Notes: generated from the letters alone by a model not told the origin. A DNA stretch of 64,000 nucleotides from Selenomonadaceae bacterium (GCA_029338835.1 JAQYBD010000091.1:1-64000); one strand, 5' to 3'; shown: positions 1-8,815, counted from the stretch's first letter. Made by a program: numbers and translations.

Positions 1-3
1 GAT

Positions 4-79
<76 letters not shown>

Positions 80-80
80 T

Positions 81-156
<76 letters not shown>

Positions 157-168
157 TTTTGATTAGAT

Positions 169-196
169 GGCTCCTTTGGTGACAAGGGAGCCTTTT
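169..196 (+). terminator. Intrinsic terminator of the tRNA-Lys transcript
   Basis: GGCTCCTTT pairs with AAGGGAGCC (9 bp, one G-T) around a short loop and is followed by TTTT. It separates the tRNAs from surE. Confidence 0.8.
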
Positions 197-239
197 CGTA
201 TCTTTCCATCCAGATAACAGGACGAATGGAGGTTTTATT

Positions 240-992
240 TTGCGGATCTTGATCTCGAACGATGATGGCATTGAAGCGCGCGGCTTGGAAGCGCTGGTCA
301 AAGCCTTGACGAAAGAACATACGGTAATCGTTTCGGCTCCGGCGCGTCAGCAGAGCGGCATGGCTCACGCGCTGAATGTCGGGCGTCCCATGGAACTCTT
401 GAAAGGAGAACGCCTCTGCCGCCAGTACGGCATCGAGGCCTGGGCGGTTGATGGTACGCCGACGGACAGCGTCAAGCTCTATCTGGAGGCCATCGCCGAG
501 GAAAAGCCAGATGTCGTGATTTCGGGCATCAATCACGGGGCGAATCTCGCGACGGATATCCTGTATTCGGGGACGGTCGGTGCAGCTATGGAGGGCATCC
601 TGCACGACATTTCCTCGTTTGCCATCTCTCTGGATATGGACAGTACCATTTCCTATGAAGAAGCCGCAGAGATCTTTGCGGCGCATCTTGACCGCATCCT
701 GGCCGAAGAAAAGCAGCCGCTATTCTGGAACATCAATTTCCCGAGAGCGTTCCAGGGCGGGCGGCCGCAATTCGTGTTCGGCCGCCAGGGCAAGCGCGAT
801 TACCATAATGCGTTTCAGCGTGAACTGCGTGAGGACGGCCGCGTCTTTTATACGGTAGCCGGCGAGATCTTCGATACGGATAAGAGCAAGCCGACGGATA
901 TCTATGCGGTTGAGGCCGGTTACATTGCCGTGACCCCGCTGATGGTCGACTTGACGGATTATATGGAACTTGAGAAGAAACTCAATCGTTGA
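240..992 (+). CDS. surE: 5'/3'-nucleotidase SurE
   Basis: Product of 250 residues, normal for SurE, a metal-dependent cytosolic nucleoside monophosphate phosphatase linked to stationary-phase survival. The N-terminus MRILISNDDG carries the family's signature metal-binding Asp pair (SNDDG). SGINHGANLATDILYSGTVG is the second conserved block, with Asn and Ser/Thr around the active site. The start is TTG at 240, preceded by GGAGG at 228-232. It stands between two terminators (169-196 and 1001-1040), so it is probably monocistronic. No promoter is obvious in the short upstream gap. Confidence 0.95.
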   Translation: MRILISNDDGIEARGLEALVKALTKEHTVIVSAPARQQSGMAHALNVGRPMELLKGERLCRQYGIEAWAVDGTPTDSVKLYLEAIAEEKPDVVISGINHGANLATDILYSGTVGAAMEGILHDISSFAISLDMDSTISYEEAAEIFAAHLDRILAEEKQPLFWNINFPRAFQGGRPQFVFGRQGKRDYHNAFQRELREDGRVFYTVAGEIFDTDKSKPTDIYAVEAGYIAVTPLMVDLTDYMELEKKLNR

Positions 993-1000
993 GTGCCTGT

Positions 1001-1040
1001 GAGCCGCCTGCTGGGGATTTTCCGGCAGGACGGCTCTTTT
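1001..1040 (+). terminator. Intrinsic terminator after surE
   Basis: GAGCCGCCTGC pairs with GCAGGACGGCTC (one bulged A) and is followed directly by TTTT at 1037-1040. Confidence 0.8.
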
Positions 1041-1104
1041 CGCAAGGCGGGAGAATGGACTGGCGGCGATACAGATTCCGGGTATGAAAGACAGGTGGAG
1101 ATAG

Positions 1105-3171
1105 ATGAAAGTAACGGATTCCATTCAATATATAAAAGGTGTGGGACCCAAGAAAAAGGCGGAACTCAACCGTCTGGGGATCGTGACGGTATACGATCTC
1201 TTGACGTATTTCCCGCGCACGTATGAGGATCAGAGCGTGCTGACGCGTATCTCAGACCTCCGGGTCGGGGAGCAGCAGACTATTTCGGGAATCATCACGA
1301 AGCTGCAGGAACGCCAGGGCGGCCGGCGCGGCATGACCATCCTGACTGCTCTGATCAGCGATGGGTCGGGCTTTTTGCAAGTGACCTGGTTCAATCAGAA
1401 CTATCTCAAGAAACAGCTGCAGGTCGGCCGCCGCATCTTCGTGACGGGCAGGGCGTCCTATGCATTCGGCGGCCGCGGGCAATTTGCGATGAGCCAGCTG
1501 AGTTCCTTCCAGATCCTGACGGAGGAGGAAGATGCTGCTGCGCAATGCGGCATACAGCCCGTCTATCCGGCTACGGAACGCCTGAACCAGAAATTCTTCC
1601 GCAAATTGCTGAAGGAGGCGCTGGCAGCTGAGGTGGAGCTGCCGGAGGTCCTGCCGGCAGCCGTATGCCGGCAATACCATCTGATGGCGCGCCGCGAGGC
1701 ACTGGCAACCATTCATTTCCCCAAGGATTTCACGGCGCTGAAGGCCGCGCGGCGCCGCCTGGCCTTTGAAGAGCTGTATCTCATCCAGTGCGGCCTGATG
1801 CTCCTCAAGCAGAAGCTGCAGCAGAGTGCCAAAGGCATCCGGCATGGCGCAGATGGGGTACTCCTGCAGCGCGTGGAAAAAAGCCTGCCGTTTGCCCTTA
1901 CGCATGATCAAGATGGTGCCTGGCAGGATATCCGCCAGGATATGGAACGTGATTTGCCGATGCGCCGCCTCGTGCAGGGGGATGTGGGCTCCGGCAAGAC
2001 AGTCATTGCCATGCTGGCACTCGTCAAGACCGTGGAGAACGGCTGCCAGGGGGCGATGATGGCTCCGACGGAAATCCTGGCCGAACAGCATTATGAGTCT
2101 TTTTGCCGTCAGCTGCAGCCATTTGGCATCCGCATCTCATTCCTTTCCGGCCGTCTGACGAAGAAGCAGCGCAAAGCCGTTTATCAGGAGATCCTGCGCC
2201 ATGAAACGGATATCGTCATCGGCACGCATGCACTGATCCAGGAAGAGGTGCATTTCCATCGCCTGGGGCTCGTCGTCACCGATGAACAGCATCGCTTCGG
2301 CGTGGCGCAGCGTACAGCACTGGAGAAGAAAGGGGATTGCGTCCCCGATGTACTCGTCATGACGGCAACGCCAATCCCGCGCACGATGACGCTGACCGTC
2401 TACGGCGATCTCGATGTCTCGCTGATCCGCGAATTGCCGCCCGGGCGCAAGCCCATCCGTACCTTTGTGCGCCGGCCGGATCGGCGGCCGCTCATTTACC
2501 GCTATGTCCACAGCCAGCTGGAGGAGGGACGCCAGGCTTATGTCGTTTGCCCGCTGATCGAGATGGATGAGGAGAGCAAGCTGCCTTCCGCGGAAGAGAT
2601 CTATGATGAACTCCGCTACGGTATCTTCCAGGATATGCCTTGCGGGCTCGTGCATGGCAGGATGCGGCCTGCCGACAAGGAAGCCGTGATGGAGGCGTTT
2701 TATCAGGGTGACATCAAGCTGCTGGTCTCGACGACGGTTATCGAGGTCGGTGTCAATGTGCCGAATGCGAGCATCATGGTCGTGGAGCATGCCGACCGCT
2801 TCGGCCTTTCGCAGCTCCATCAGCTGCGCGGGCGCATCGGCCGCGGCTCTTACGCCTCGTACTGCATCCTTGTTTCAGAGGGCAAGACGCAGCAGGCGCG
2901 TGAGCGGCTCAATATCATGGAGAAGACAGCCGACGGGTTCCAGCTGGCTGAAGAGGACCTGCGCCTGCGCGGCCCGGGACAATTCTTCGGCTCTATGCAG
3001 CATGGCCTGCCGGATCTCAAGATTGCCGATGTCCTCAAGGACAGCGATATCCTCATCGAGGCGCGCAAGGCAGCCCTGGAGAGCCTCAGGCGCCAGGAGG
3101 ACCTCGCTTTCGTGCTGCCGATACTCGAACTCCAGTACCAGGAGCAGTTCCGGCACATCACGGAATCGTGA
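1105..3171 (+). CDS. recG: ATP-dependent DNA helicase RecG
   Basis: 688-residue superfamily 2 helicase that remodels stalled replication forks and branch-migrates Holliday junctions. The N-terminal region has the expected wedge/OB domain (KGVGPKKKAELNRLGI, then the OB fold at roughly 60-150). The motor core follows: Walker A GDVGSGKT at 292-299, the DEQH box at 393-396 in a VVTDEQHRFG context, TATPIPRT, and the C-terminal QLRGRIGRG motif VI. The length is normal for the family. The ATG start at 1105 follows GGTGGAG. It may be transcribed alone: the surE terminator lies upstream and a weak terminator and new promoter lie downstream. Confidence 0.97.
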   Translation: MKVTDSIQYIKGVGPKKKAELNRLGIVTVYDLLTYFPRTYEDQSVLTRISDLRVGEQQTISGIITKLQERQGGRRGMTILTALISDGSGFLQVTWFNQNYLKKQLQVGRRIFVTGRASYAFGGRGQFAMSQLSSFQILTEEEDAAAQCGIQPVYPATERLNQKFFRKLLKEALAAEVELPEVLPAAVCRQYHLMARREALATIHFPKDFTALKAARRRLAFEELYLIQCGLMLLKQKLQQSAKGIRHGADGVLLQRVEKSLPFALTHDQDGAWQDIRQDMERDLPMRRLVQGDVGSGKTVIAMLALVKTVENGCQGAMMAPTEILAEQHYESFCRQLQPFGIRISFLSGRLTKKQRKAVYQEILRHETDIVIGTHALIQEEVHFHRLGLVVTDEQHRFGVAQRTALEKKGDCVPDVLVMTATPIPRTMTLTVYGDLDVSLIRELPPGRKPIRTFVRRPDRRPLIYRYVHSQLEEGRQAYVVCPLIEMDEESKLPSAEEIYDELRYGIFQDMPCGLVHGRMRPADKEAVMEAFYQGDIKLLVSTTVIEVGVNVPNASIMVVEHADRFGLSQLHQLRGRIGRGSYASYCILVSEGKTQQARERLNIMEKTADGFQLAEEDLRLRGPGQFFGSMQHGLPDLKIADVLKDSDILIEARKAALESLRRQEDLAFVLPILELQYQEQFRHITES

Positions 3172-3173
3172 TT

Positions 3174-3196
3174 TATGCCATATTGCATAGTTTTTT
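3174..3196 (+). terminator. Weak intrinsic terminator after recG
   Basis: TATGC/GCATA forms a 5-bp stem with a 6-nt loop, followed by G and six Ts, 2 nt after the recG stop codon. The stem is short, so termination may be partial. Confidence 0.4.
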
Positions 3197-3205
3197 GCAC
3201 AAGGC

Positions 3206-3234
3206 TTGTCAGGACGCTCAATAATGTGTATAAT
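3206..3234 (+). promoter_or_regulatory. Sigma-A promoter of dapB
   Basis: TTGTCA at 3206-3211 and a perfect TATAAT at 3229-3234 are separated by 17 bp. The predicted start near 3241 gives a leader of about 85 nt before dapB. Confidence 0.85.
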
Positions 3235-3247
3235 ACATGTAAAAATG

Positions 3248-3298
3248 CGTGCATTCTCCGCGAACGTTTGTCGGAAATCCGAAAAGGGGAATGCCGCG
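3248..3298 (+). promoter_or_regulatory. Structured dapB leader
   Basis: In the 5' UTR, GCATTCTCC (3251-3259) can pair with GGGGAATGC (3286-3294). The stem encloses a small hairpin, TCGG/CCGA at 3271-3282. There is no T-run. The region is far too short for a lysine riboswitch. A regulatory role is a guess. Confidence 0.3.
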
Positions 3299-3324
3299 TG
3301 GACGCGTAACAGGAGGCGCATATC

Positions 3325-4116
3325 TTGACAACAGTAATCGTAAATGGAGCCTGTGGCCGCATGGGACAGGCAGTTTTGAAAGCCGTGCAGGAAGCAGACG
3401 GGCTTGAACTCGTCGGTGCCGTGGATATAAGAGGCGGCGCGGACACGGGGACACTGGTCGGCCTGCCGGCCAATGGCATCCTCGTGGAAACGGATCTTGC
3501 TGCAGCACTGGAACGCCTGCAGCCGGAAGTCATGGTGGATTTCACGCGCCCGGATGTCGTTTTTGACAACGTCATGACGGCGCTTGCACACAAGACTTCG
3601 CCAGTGGTCGGCACGACGGGCCTTTCCGATGAGCAGAAGGCTGAGATCGCCAAGGCTGCTGAGAAATACGATACGCCGGCATTCATCGCTCCGAATTTCG
3701 CGATTGGCGCCGTACTCCTCATGGTCTTGTCGCGCCAGGCTGCCAAGTACATGCCGGAAGTGGAGATCATCGAACTCCATCATGACAAGAAGCTCGATGC
3801 TCCATCGGGCACGGCCATCCAGACGGCTGCCATGATTGCCGAGGTCCGCAAGGAACACCAGCAGGGCAATCCTGAGGAATTCGAGAAGCTCCCGGGTGCC
3901 CGCGGTGCGAATTACGAAGGCATGCATATCCACAGCGTGCGCCTGCCGGGCTATGTCGCGCATCAGGAAGTCATCTTCGGCGGCCTCGGCCAGACGCTGA
4001 CCATCCGTCACGATTCGATGAATCGCGAATCCTTCATGCCGGGCGTCGTACTCGCTGCCAAGAAGGTCCGCGGCCTCAAGGGCCTGACGGTCGGCCTCGA
4101 CAAGCTGCTCGACTGA
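3325..4116 (+). CDS. dapB: 4-hydroxy-tetrahydrodipicolinate reductase
   Basis: 263-residue DapB, which reduces hydroxy-tetrahydrodipicolinate with NAD(P)H on the way to meso-diaminopimelate and lysine. The Rossmann glycine motif VNGACGRMGQAV is at residues 5-16. The substrate-site motif ELHHDKKLDAPSGTA, with the paired catalytic histidines and lysine, is at about 152-166. The C-terminal tetramerisation motif ends in LDKLLD. The start is TTG at 3325 behind AGGAGG. The gene has its own strong promoter and structured leader. asd follows 88 bp later on the same strand, so the two steps are probably co-transcribed. Confidence 0.97.
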   Translation: MTTVIVNGACGRMGQAVLKAVQEADGLELVGAVDIRGGADTGTLVGLPANGILVETDLAAALERLQPEVMVDFTRPDVVFDNVMTALAHKTSPVVGTTGLSDEQKAEIAKAAEKYDTPAFIAPNFAIGAVLLMVLSRQAAKYMPEVEIIELHHDKKLDAPSGTAIQTAAMIAEVRKEHQQGNPEEFEKLPGARGANYEGMHIHSVRLPGYVAHQEVIFGGLGQTLTIRHDSMNRESFMPGVVLAAKKVRGLKGLTVGLDKLLD

Positions 4117-4204
4117 GCCATCCCTTTGCCGGTTCTACTATCATCATAAAAAAGGAACTCATCCGGGACGTTTTCCGGAATGTATGCAGAAAGGAACGAT
4201 TACC

Positions 4205-5236
4205 ATGAAGAAGTACAACGTAGCGATCCTCGGCGCGACCGGTGCCGTAGGCCAGGAATTCCTGAACCTCATCGAAGAGCGCAATTTCCCCTTTGCCAAT
4301 CTGAAAATGCTCGCTTCCAAGCGCAGCGCTGGCAAGAAGATCCAGTTCATGGGCAAAGAGTACACGGTAGAGGAGACGACGGATGACTCCTTCAAGGATG
4401 TCGAGATTGCCCTGTTTGCCGGCGGTGCAGCCAGCAAGCAGTTCGCTCCGGCAGCCGTCAAGGCCGGTGCCGTTGTCATCGACAATTCCAGCGCTTTCCG
4501 CATGGATCCGGAAGTCCCGCTCGTTGTTCCGGAAGTCAATCCGCAGGCCATTGCCCGTCACAAGGGCATCATCGCCAACCCGAACTGCTCGACGATCATC
4601 ATGATGATGGCCTTGAAGCCGCTTTACGATCTCTCGAAGATCAAGCGCATCGTCGTTTCGACGTATCAGGCTGTTTCGGGCGGCGGCAAGGAAGCCATGG
4701 CCGAGCTTGAGCAGCAGGTCGAGGATATCGTTGCCGGCCGCGAGCCGCAGGCCAATATCCTGCCGGGCGCAAAGTTCCCGAAGCATTATCAGATTGCTTT
4801 CAACCTCATCCCGCAGATTGATGTCTTCTATGACAACCTCTACACGAAAGAGGAAATGAAGATGGTCAACGAGACGAGAAAGATCCTCGAGGATGACGGC
4901 CTGCGCATCACGGCCACGACGGTACGCGTGCCGGTTTACCGCAGCCATGCCGAATCCGTCAATGTCGAGTTTGAGGATGAAGTCAGCGTGGAAGCTGCCC
5001 GCAAGGCCATCGATGCCTTCCCGGGTGCCATCGTCCGCGACAATCCGGACGAGCAGATCTATCCGATGCCGCTCTTCACGTCCGGCAAGAATGATGTCGA
5101 AGTCGGCCGTATCCGCAAGGATGAGTCCATCGAGCATGGTCTGAACTTCTGGGTCTGCGGCGACCAGATCCGCAAAGGCGCGGCTCTCAACGCCCTGCAG
5201 ATCGCTGAGTACATGATCGAGCATGATATGATCTGA
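4205..5236 (+). CDS. asd: Aspartate-semialdehyde dehydrogenase
   Basis: 343-residue Asd, which reduces beta-aspartyl phosphate to aspartate semialdehyde, the branch point to lysine/DAP, threonine and methionine. The NADP-binding motif ILGATGAVGQE is at residues 7-17. The catalytic cysteine lies in ANPNCSTI (about 130). The substrate-binding region and the RVPVYRSHAESV histidine motif are present. I chose ATG 4205, behind AAAGGAAC, over an in-frame ATG at 4184 that lacks a ribosome site. It follows dapB and ends at the bidirectional terminator at 5256-5297. Confidence 0.97.
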   Translation: MKKYNVAILGATGAVGQEFLNLIEERNFPFANLKMLASKRSAGKKIQFMGKEYTVEETTDDSFKDVEIALFAGGAASKQFAPAAVKAGAVVIDNSSAFRMDPEVPLVVPEVNPQAIARHKGIIANPNCSTIIMMMALKPLYDLSKIKRIVVSTYQAVSGGGKEAMAELEQQVEDIVAGREPQANILPGAKFPKHYQIAFNLIPQIDVFYDNLYTKEEMKMVNETRKILEDDGLRITATTVRVPVYRSHAESVNVEFEDEVSVEAARKAIDAFPGAIVRDNPDEQIYPMPLFTSGKNDVEVGRIRKDESIEHGLNFWVCGDQIRKGAALNALQIAEYMIEHDMI

Positions 5237-5255
5237 GCAATATAACATCGTGATA

Positions 5256-5297
5256 CAAAAACCGTCAGGAACAGCAATCCCGTTCCTGACGGTTTTT
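5256..5297. terminator. Bidirectional terminator between asd and the DASS transporter
   Basis: AAAAACCGTCAGGAAC pairs with GTTCCTGACGGTTTTT, a near-perfect 16-bp stem with A-runs on one side and T-runs on the other. It serves both converging genes. Confidence 0.9.
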
Positions 5298-5322
5298 CTT
5301 GTGGGGATATTCTTTTACGCAA

Positions 5323-6801
5323 TCAGAAGATGCCGAGTACATGCCAGTACGTCTGTGCGAAGATCAGCATCAGGACGTACCCGATGATCGTCAAGGGCAG
5401 ACCCACCTTGATGCAGTCCTTGGCCGAGAAGGTCTCGGTGGAAAAGGCCAGGATGCCCTGCGGCGAATTGACGGGCAGGATGAAGCCGAAGCTGACGACG
5501 AACTGCAGGACCATGGTGATGCCGACGATGTTCAGGGCGTCGTTGCCGAGTCCCTGGAGTACGGCAATCATGATGGGGATCATGGAGGAAGCAACGGCCG
5601 TGGCACTGGCAAAGCCGAGGTGGACGACAATGAGGAACAGTGCGAGAATCGCAAAGACCAGGAAGACGCTCATGCCTGCCAGGCCAAAGACGGTCATGAG
5701 CTGGTTGGCCAGCCAGGCCGCGGCCTTGGTCGAAAGCAGGGCCGAGCCCATGCTGATGCCGACACCGAAGAGGATCAGGGTACCCCAGGAGATGCGTGAC
5801 TGTGCTTCTTTCCAGTTCATGATGCCGATGCCGGGCAGCAGCATGAGCGTGACGGCGATGACCGTGGAAGTCGTCGTATCGAGCGGATGCAGCGTCTTTT
5901 CCGTGACCCAGAGGAAGAGCAGGCCGATGGAGATGACCATGAGCTTTTTCTCCGCAGGCTTCATGGGGCCGAGTGCAGCCCGCTCGGTGCGGACGGTCTC
6001 GTCGCCGCCCGCGACTTCCTTCGTCTCCGGCGGCAGCATCTTGAGACAGACAAAATAAAGGAGGATCGACATGATGACGGCATACGGTGCGGCGGCAATG
6101 AACCATTCCGCCCAGGAAATCGTGGCGCCGAGCTGCTTCTCGATAAAGCCCAGCGCTACCATGTTCTGCGCTGCTGCCGTCTTGATGCCGATATTCCAGA
6201 TGCTGGCCACCTGGATGGTGGCGACCATGAGCAGCGCGGCGAAGCGGCTGTCTTTCTTCATCTTGAAAGCGGAAATGATGCCGAGGACAATCGGGACGAT
6301 GCAGCCGACACGCGCAGTAGTACTCGGGACAAAGAAAGCCAGGACGAAACCGACGAAGATCATGCCGGCCAGGATGCGGTTGGTCTTGGCACCGACCTTG
6401 GAGAGAATGAAAAGAGCGATGCGCCGGTCAAGACCCGTGTGCATCATAGCTGCCGCGAGAAAGAGTGCGGCGCCGACGAGTACCGCGCCGTTGCTGGTGA
6501 TGCCGCCAAACGCCATGCCGACGGCTTTTGATGTACCGAGCATTTTATCCGGTGCGGCGGGATTGGGACTCATGCCCAGACAGAGGATCATCAAGGTCGC
6601 AATGATGGCTGCACTGATTGGATAACTGACAGCCTCTGTGATCCAGACGATGATGGCAAATACCAGGATGCCGAGCATCCGATGACCGCCGGTGGTAAGA
6701 TCTGCTGGCGTCGGCAGCAGGAATATCGCCAGCATGGCCAAAGCGGCCAGCAGCAATCCATACTTTTTGGCGAAGGATGTGGAAGTTTTTTCCGTTGCCA
6801 T
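5323..6801 (-). CDS. DASS-family sodium:dicarboxylate/anion symporter (SLC13-like)
   Basis: 492-residue polytopic membrane protein of the divalent anion:sodium symporter family. About a dozen hydrophobic helices are visible. The two family repeats contain the substrate/sodium hairpins: SNGAVLVGAALFLAAAMM and FFVPSTTARVG in the first half, SFGFILPVNSPQGILAF in the second. The family imports succinate, malate, sulfate or similar anions with sodium; the substrate cannot be read from sequence. The start is ATG at 6801, behind AGAGGTGAG; an in-frame GTG at 6810 lies inside that ribosome site. It is divergent from the DauR-like regulator and the PLP-enzyme operon, which suggests it supplies their substrate. 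Confidence 0.88.
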   Translation of the reverse strand: MATEKTSTSFAKKYGLLLAALAMLAIFLLPTPADLTTGGHRMLGILVFAIIVWITEAVSYPISAAIIATLMILCLGMSPNPAAPDKMLGTSKAVGMAFGGITSNGAVLVGAALFLAAAMMHTGLDRRIALFILSKVGAKTNRILAGMIFVGFVLAFFVPSTTARVGCIVPIVLGIISAFKMKKDSRFAALLMVATIQVASIWNIGIKTAAAQNMVALGFIEKQLGATISWAEWFIAAAPYAVIMSILLYFVCLKMLPPETKEVAGGDETVRTERAALGPMKPAEKKLMVISIGLLFLWVTEKTLHPLDTTTSTVIAVTLMLLPGIGIMNWKEAQSRISWGTLILFGVGISMGSALLSTKAAAWLANQLMTVFGLAGMSVFLVFAILALFLIVVHLGFASATAVASSMIPIMIAVLQGLGNDALNIVGITMVLQFVVSFGFILPVNSPQGILAFSTETFSAKDCIKVGLPLTIIGYVLMLIFAQTYWHVLGIF

Positions 6802-6924
6802 AATACTCACCTCTATATTATGAAAGAATACAAGATATACCTTATAGTTCTATTATTCGTGATACAAGAAGGATTTCCTCTTTCTTTTGGCAAGTGTACA
6901 ATATACAAAGAGTCAGGTTTTGCC

Positions 6925-6942
6925 GTATAAAAAATTATATAC
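6925..6942. promoter_or_regulatory. Candidate operator upstream of the DauR-like gene
   Basis: The imperfect palindrome GTATAAAAAATTATATAC lies just 5' of the -35 box at 6944 and in the region shared with the divergent transporter gene. A similar AT-rich palindrome overlaps the downstream operon promoter (7657-7672). Binding by the adjacent regulator is inferred only. Confidence 0.4.
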
Positions 6943-6943
6943 A

Positions 6944-6972
6944 TTGACAATATCAATAAGATTTTATATAAT
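6944..6972 (+). promoter_or_regulatory. Consensus sigma-A promoter of the DauR-like regulator
   Basis: TTGACA at 6944-6949 and TATAAT at 6967-6972 have exactly 17 bp between them, a perfect consensus. The in-frame ATG at 6971 lies inside the -10, which rules it out as the translation start. Confidence 0.9.
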
Positions 6973-6997
6973 GAATGCGAAAGGACTGGTGAACGAT

Positions 6998-7642
6998 ATG
7001 CACCCATTGTTGAAGCGGTACATCCCGTTGGCGGATATGCTGGCCGCTACCTTTGGCGAGGATTGCGAAGTGGTTTTGCACGATCTGGCGGATCCGGAAC
7101 ATTCTGTGGTTTACGTAGCCAATGGGCAGGTGACAGGGCGCCGCATCGGGCAGGGCATAGAACACCTGGTGCGGGAGGTCATGCAGGCAGATGGCCCGGA
7201 ACAGGATTATGCCGTCAATGACTATTTTCATAAGCATGGCCGCCTGATCCGTTCTTCTTCGCTGTTTATTCGCGATGAGGAAGATCATCTGATCGGCGCG
7301 ATGTGCATCAATCTGGATACGACCAGGATCACGCAGCAGATGGCATTCCTGCAGTCCCTGATGCCGAAACCGCCCGAACCTGTTGCTGCACATGAGACGC
7401 AACACGGGAACCGTGTCGAGGATATGGTCATGTCGCTGGTGGACAACATCCTGGCTGGTTGTGATGTGAGACTCTTGACCCGGGAAGAACGGCTGGAAAA
7501 GATCCGTTTCATGCAGAAACGGGGGATCTTCCAGGTGAAGGGAAGCATTGAGCAGGTGGCCAAACGCTTGGGCATCACCAAAGTCACGGTTTACAGCTAC
7601 CTGGATGAACTGCGCAAAAAGTCACAGGACGCGGACGATTGA
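6998..7642 (+). CDS. DauR/YheO-like transcriptional regulator (PAS-like sensor plus HTH)
   Basis: 214-residue regulator. Residues about 1-110 match the YheO-like PAS domain (LKRYIPLADMLAATFG, EVVLHDLADPEHSVVYVANG, FIRDEEDHLIGAMCINLD). The C-terminus from about 155 is the DauR-type helix-turn-helix, with REERLEKIRFMQKRGIFQVK and VAKRLGITKVTVYSYLDELR. Family members such as Pseudomonas DauR sense amino-acid-related ligands and control D-amino-acid catabolism. ATG 6998 is chosen because the earlier ATG (6971) is within the -10 box. It sits between the divergent anion transporter and the PLP-enzyme operon, both likely targets. Confidence 0.85.
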   Translation: MHPLLKRYIPLADMLAATFGEDCEVVLHDLADPEHSVVYVANGQVTGRRIGQGIEHLVREVMQADGPEQDYAVNDYFHKHGRLIRSSSLFIRDEEDHLIGAMCINLDTTRITQQMAFLQSLMPKPPEPVAAHETQHGNRVEDMVMSLVDNILAGCDVRLLTREERLEKIRFMQKRGIFQVKGSIEQVAKRLGITKVTVYSYLDELRKKSQDADD

Positions 7643-7651
7643 ATTTTACCT

Positions 7652-7680
7652 TTGATATATAAATTTTTATATGATAAATA
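7652..7680 (+). promoter_or_regulatory. Promoter with embedded palindrome for the D-amino-acid operon
   Basis: TTGATA (7652-7657), 17 bp, TAAATA (7675-7680). The spacer is filled by the imperfect palindrome ATATAAATTTTTATAT (7657-7672), similar to that at 6925-6942. This fits regulation by the gene just upstream. Confidence 0.5.
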
Positions 7681-7705
7681 TATTTTTCTATAAGGAGGCT
7701 GCTTT

Positions 7706-8815
7706 ATGCATTATATGGATTTGGATACGCCGTACCTGCTCCTTGATGAAAAGAGGCTGCGCAAGAATCTGGCGGATATGCAGGCCTATGCCGATGCGCA
7801 TCATGTAGCCCTGCGCCCGCATACCAAGACGCATAAGATGCCGGCAATCGCGCAGATGCAGATGCAGCAGGGAGCCTGCGGCATTGCTGTGGCCAAGGTG
7901 GGCGAAGCGGAAGAAATGGCCCGGGCGGGGCTAGCCGATATCCTGATTGCCAATGAGATCGTGGGGGTCCAGAAATGGCAGCGCATGGCAGCCTTGGTCA
8001 AGGCGGGATGCCAGCTTTCTTTCGGCGTGGATGCTCCCTGCCAGGTCACGGGCGCCGAGGCAGTCTTTGCCGAAACCGGCGTATGCGTTTCCGTGCAGGT
8101 CGAGATCGAAGTGGGAGAAGAACGATCCGGCATCATCCGCGATGAGGATTTCCTGGCTTTGCTGGCAGCCATCCGTTCCTGTCCGCACATCCATTTCAAG
8201 GGACTCTTCTCTCATGATGGCAATACGTATCGCGCCAAGGATCTGGCAGAATGCAAAGCCCTGGCGGCAAAGGCGCAGCAGCGGACGGTCCATTTTGCTC
8301 AGCTGGCGCATGAGCAGGGCATGGACTGTGAAGTGGTCAGTTATGGTGCGACGCCGACATTCATGAACCATATTGATATCCTGCCTGGCATCACCGAACT
8401 CCGTCCCGGCACGTATGCCTTGATGGATGCTGCGCAGGGCCATGCCATCGACGATTGGTCACGCTGTGCGGCAACGGTACTGGCCACCGTGATCAGCAAA
8501 CCGACGGACACGCGCACTATCCTGGATGTCGGTGCCAAGGGACTGACCAAAGAAACGCGCACCGAGGGGATCTGCTCGACGCGGGGGATGGGCATGCTGT
8601 ATGATTTCCCGGGTGTTTCCATTGATTCACTGTTTGATGAACATGCCATCATCCTGGATCGCGGCTTCCATGACCGGGTCCAGATCGGCGACAAAGTCCG
8701 CATCATCCCCGTGCATATCTGCCCGGTCTGCAATCTTTACGACAAAGCTGCCCTGCTGGACGGGGAGACTGTCAAGGCTATCCTGCCGATTTCCTGCCGC
8801 GGCAAGATCCAGTGA
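7706..8815 (+). CDS. D-threonine aldolase / D-serine dehydratase (DSD1)-family PLP enzyme
   Basis: 369 residues, fold-type III (alanine racemase-like) PLP barrel followed by a D-serine dehydratase-like C-terminal domain. The Schiff-base lysine is Lys41 in LRPHTKTHK. The metal-binding His337-x-Cys339 pair sits in PVHICPVCNLYD, as in metal-dependent DSD1 enzymes. Family members act on D-threonine, D-serine, D-3-hydroxyaspartate or related 3-hydroxy amino acids. Which one applies here cannot be decided. ATG 7706 follows AAGGAGG. It is the first gene of an operon with a RidA protein and a second PLP enzyme. Confidence 0.88.
   Translation: MHYMDLDTPYLLLDEKRLRKNLADMQAYADAHHVALRPHTKTHKMPAIAQMQMQQGACGIAVAKVGEAEEMARAGLADILIANEIVGVQKWQRMAALVKAGCQLSFGVDAPCQVTGAEAVFAETGVCVSVQVEIEVGEERSGIIRDEDFLALLAAIRSCPHIHFKGLFSHDGNTYRAKDLAECKALAAKAQQRTVHFAQLAHEQGMDCEVVSYGATPTFMNHIDILPGITELRPGTYALMDAAQGHAIDDWSRCAATVLATVISKPTDTRTILDVGAKGLTKETRTEGICSTRGMGMLYDFPGVSIDSLFDEHAIILDRGFHDRVQIGDKVRIIPVHICPVCNLYDKAALLDGETVKAILPISCRGKIQ

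Noticed and set aside
3235-3324. Lysine riboswitch before dapB
   Set aside because: The leader is under 90 nt and lacks L-box core motifs; a lysine riboswitch is about 170 nt.
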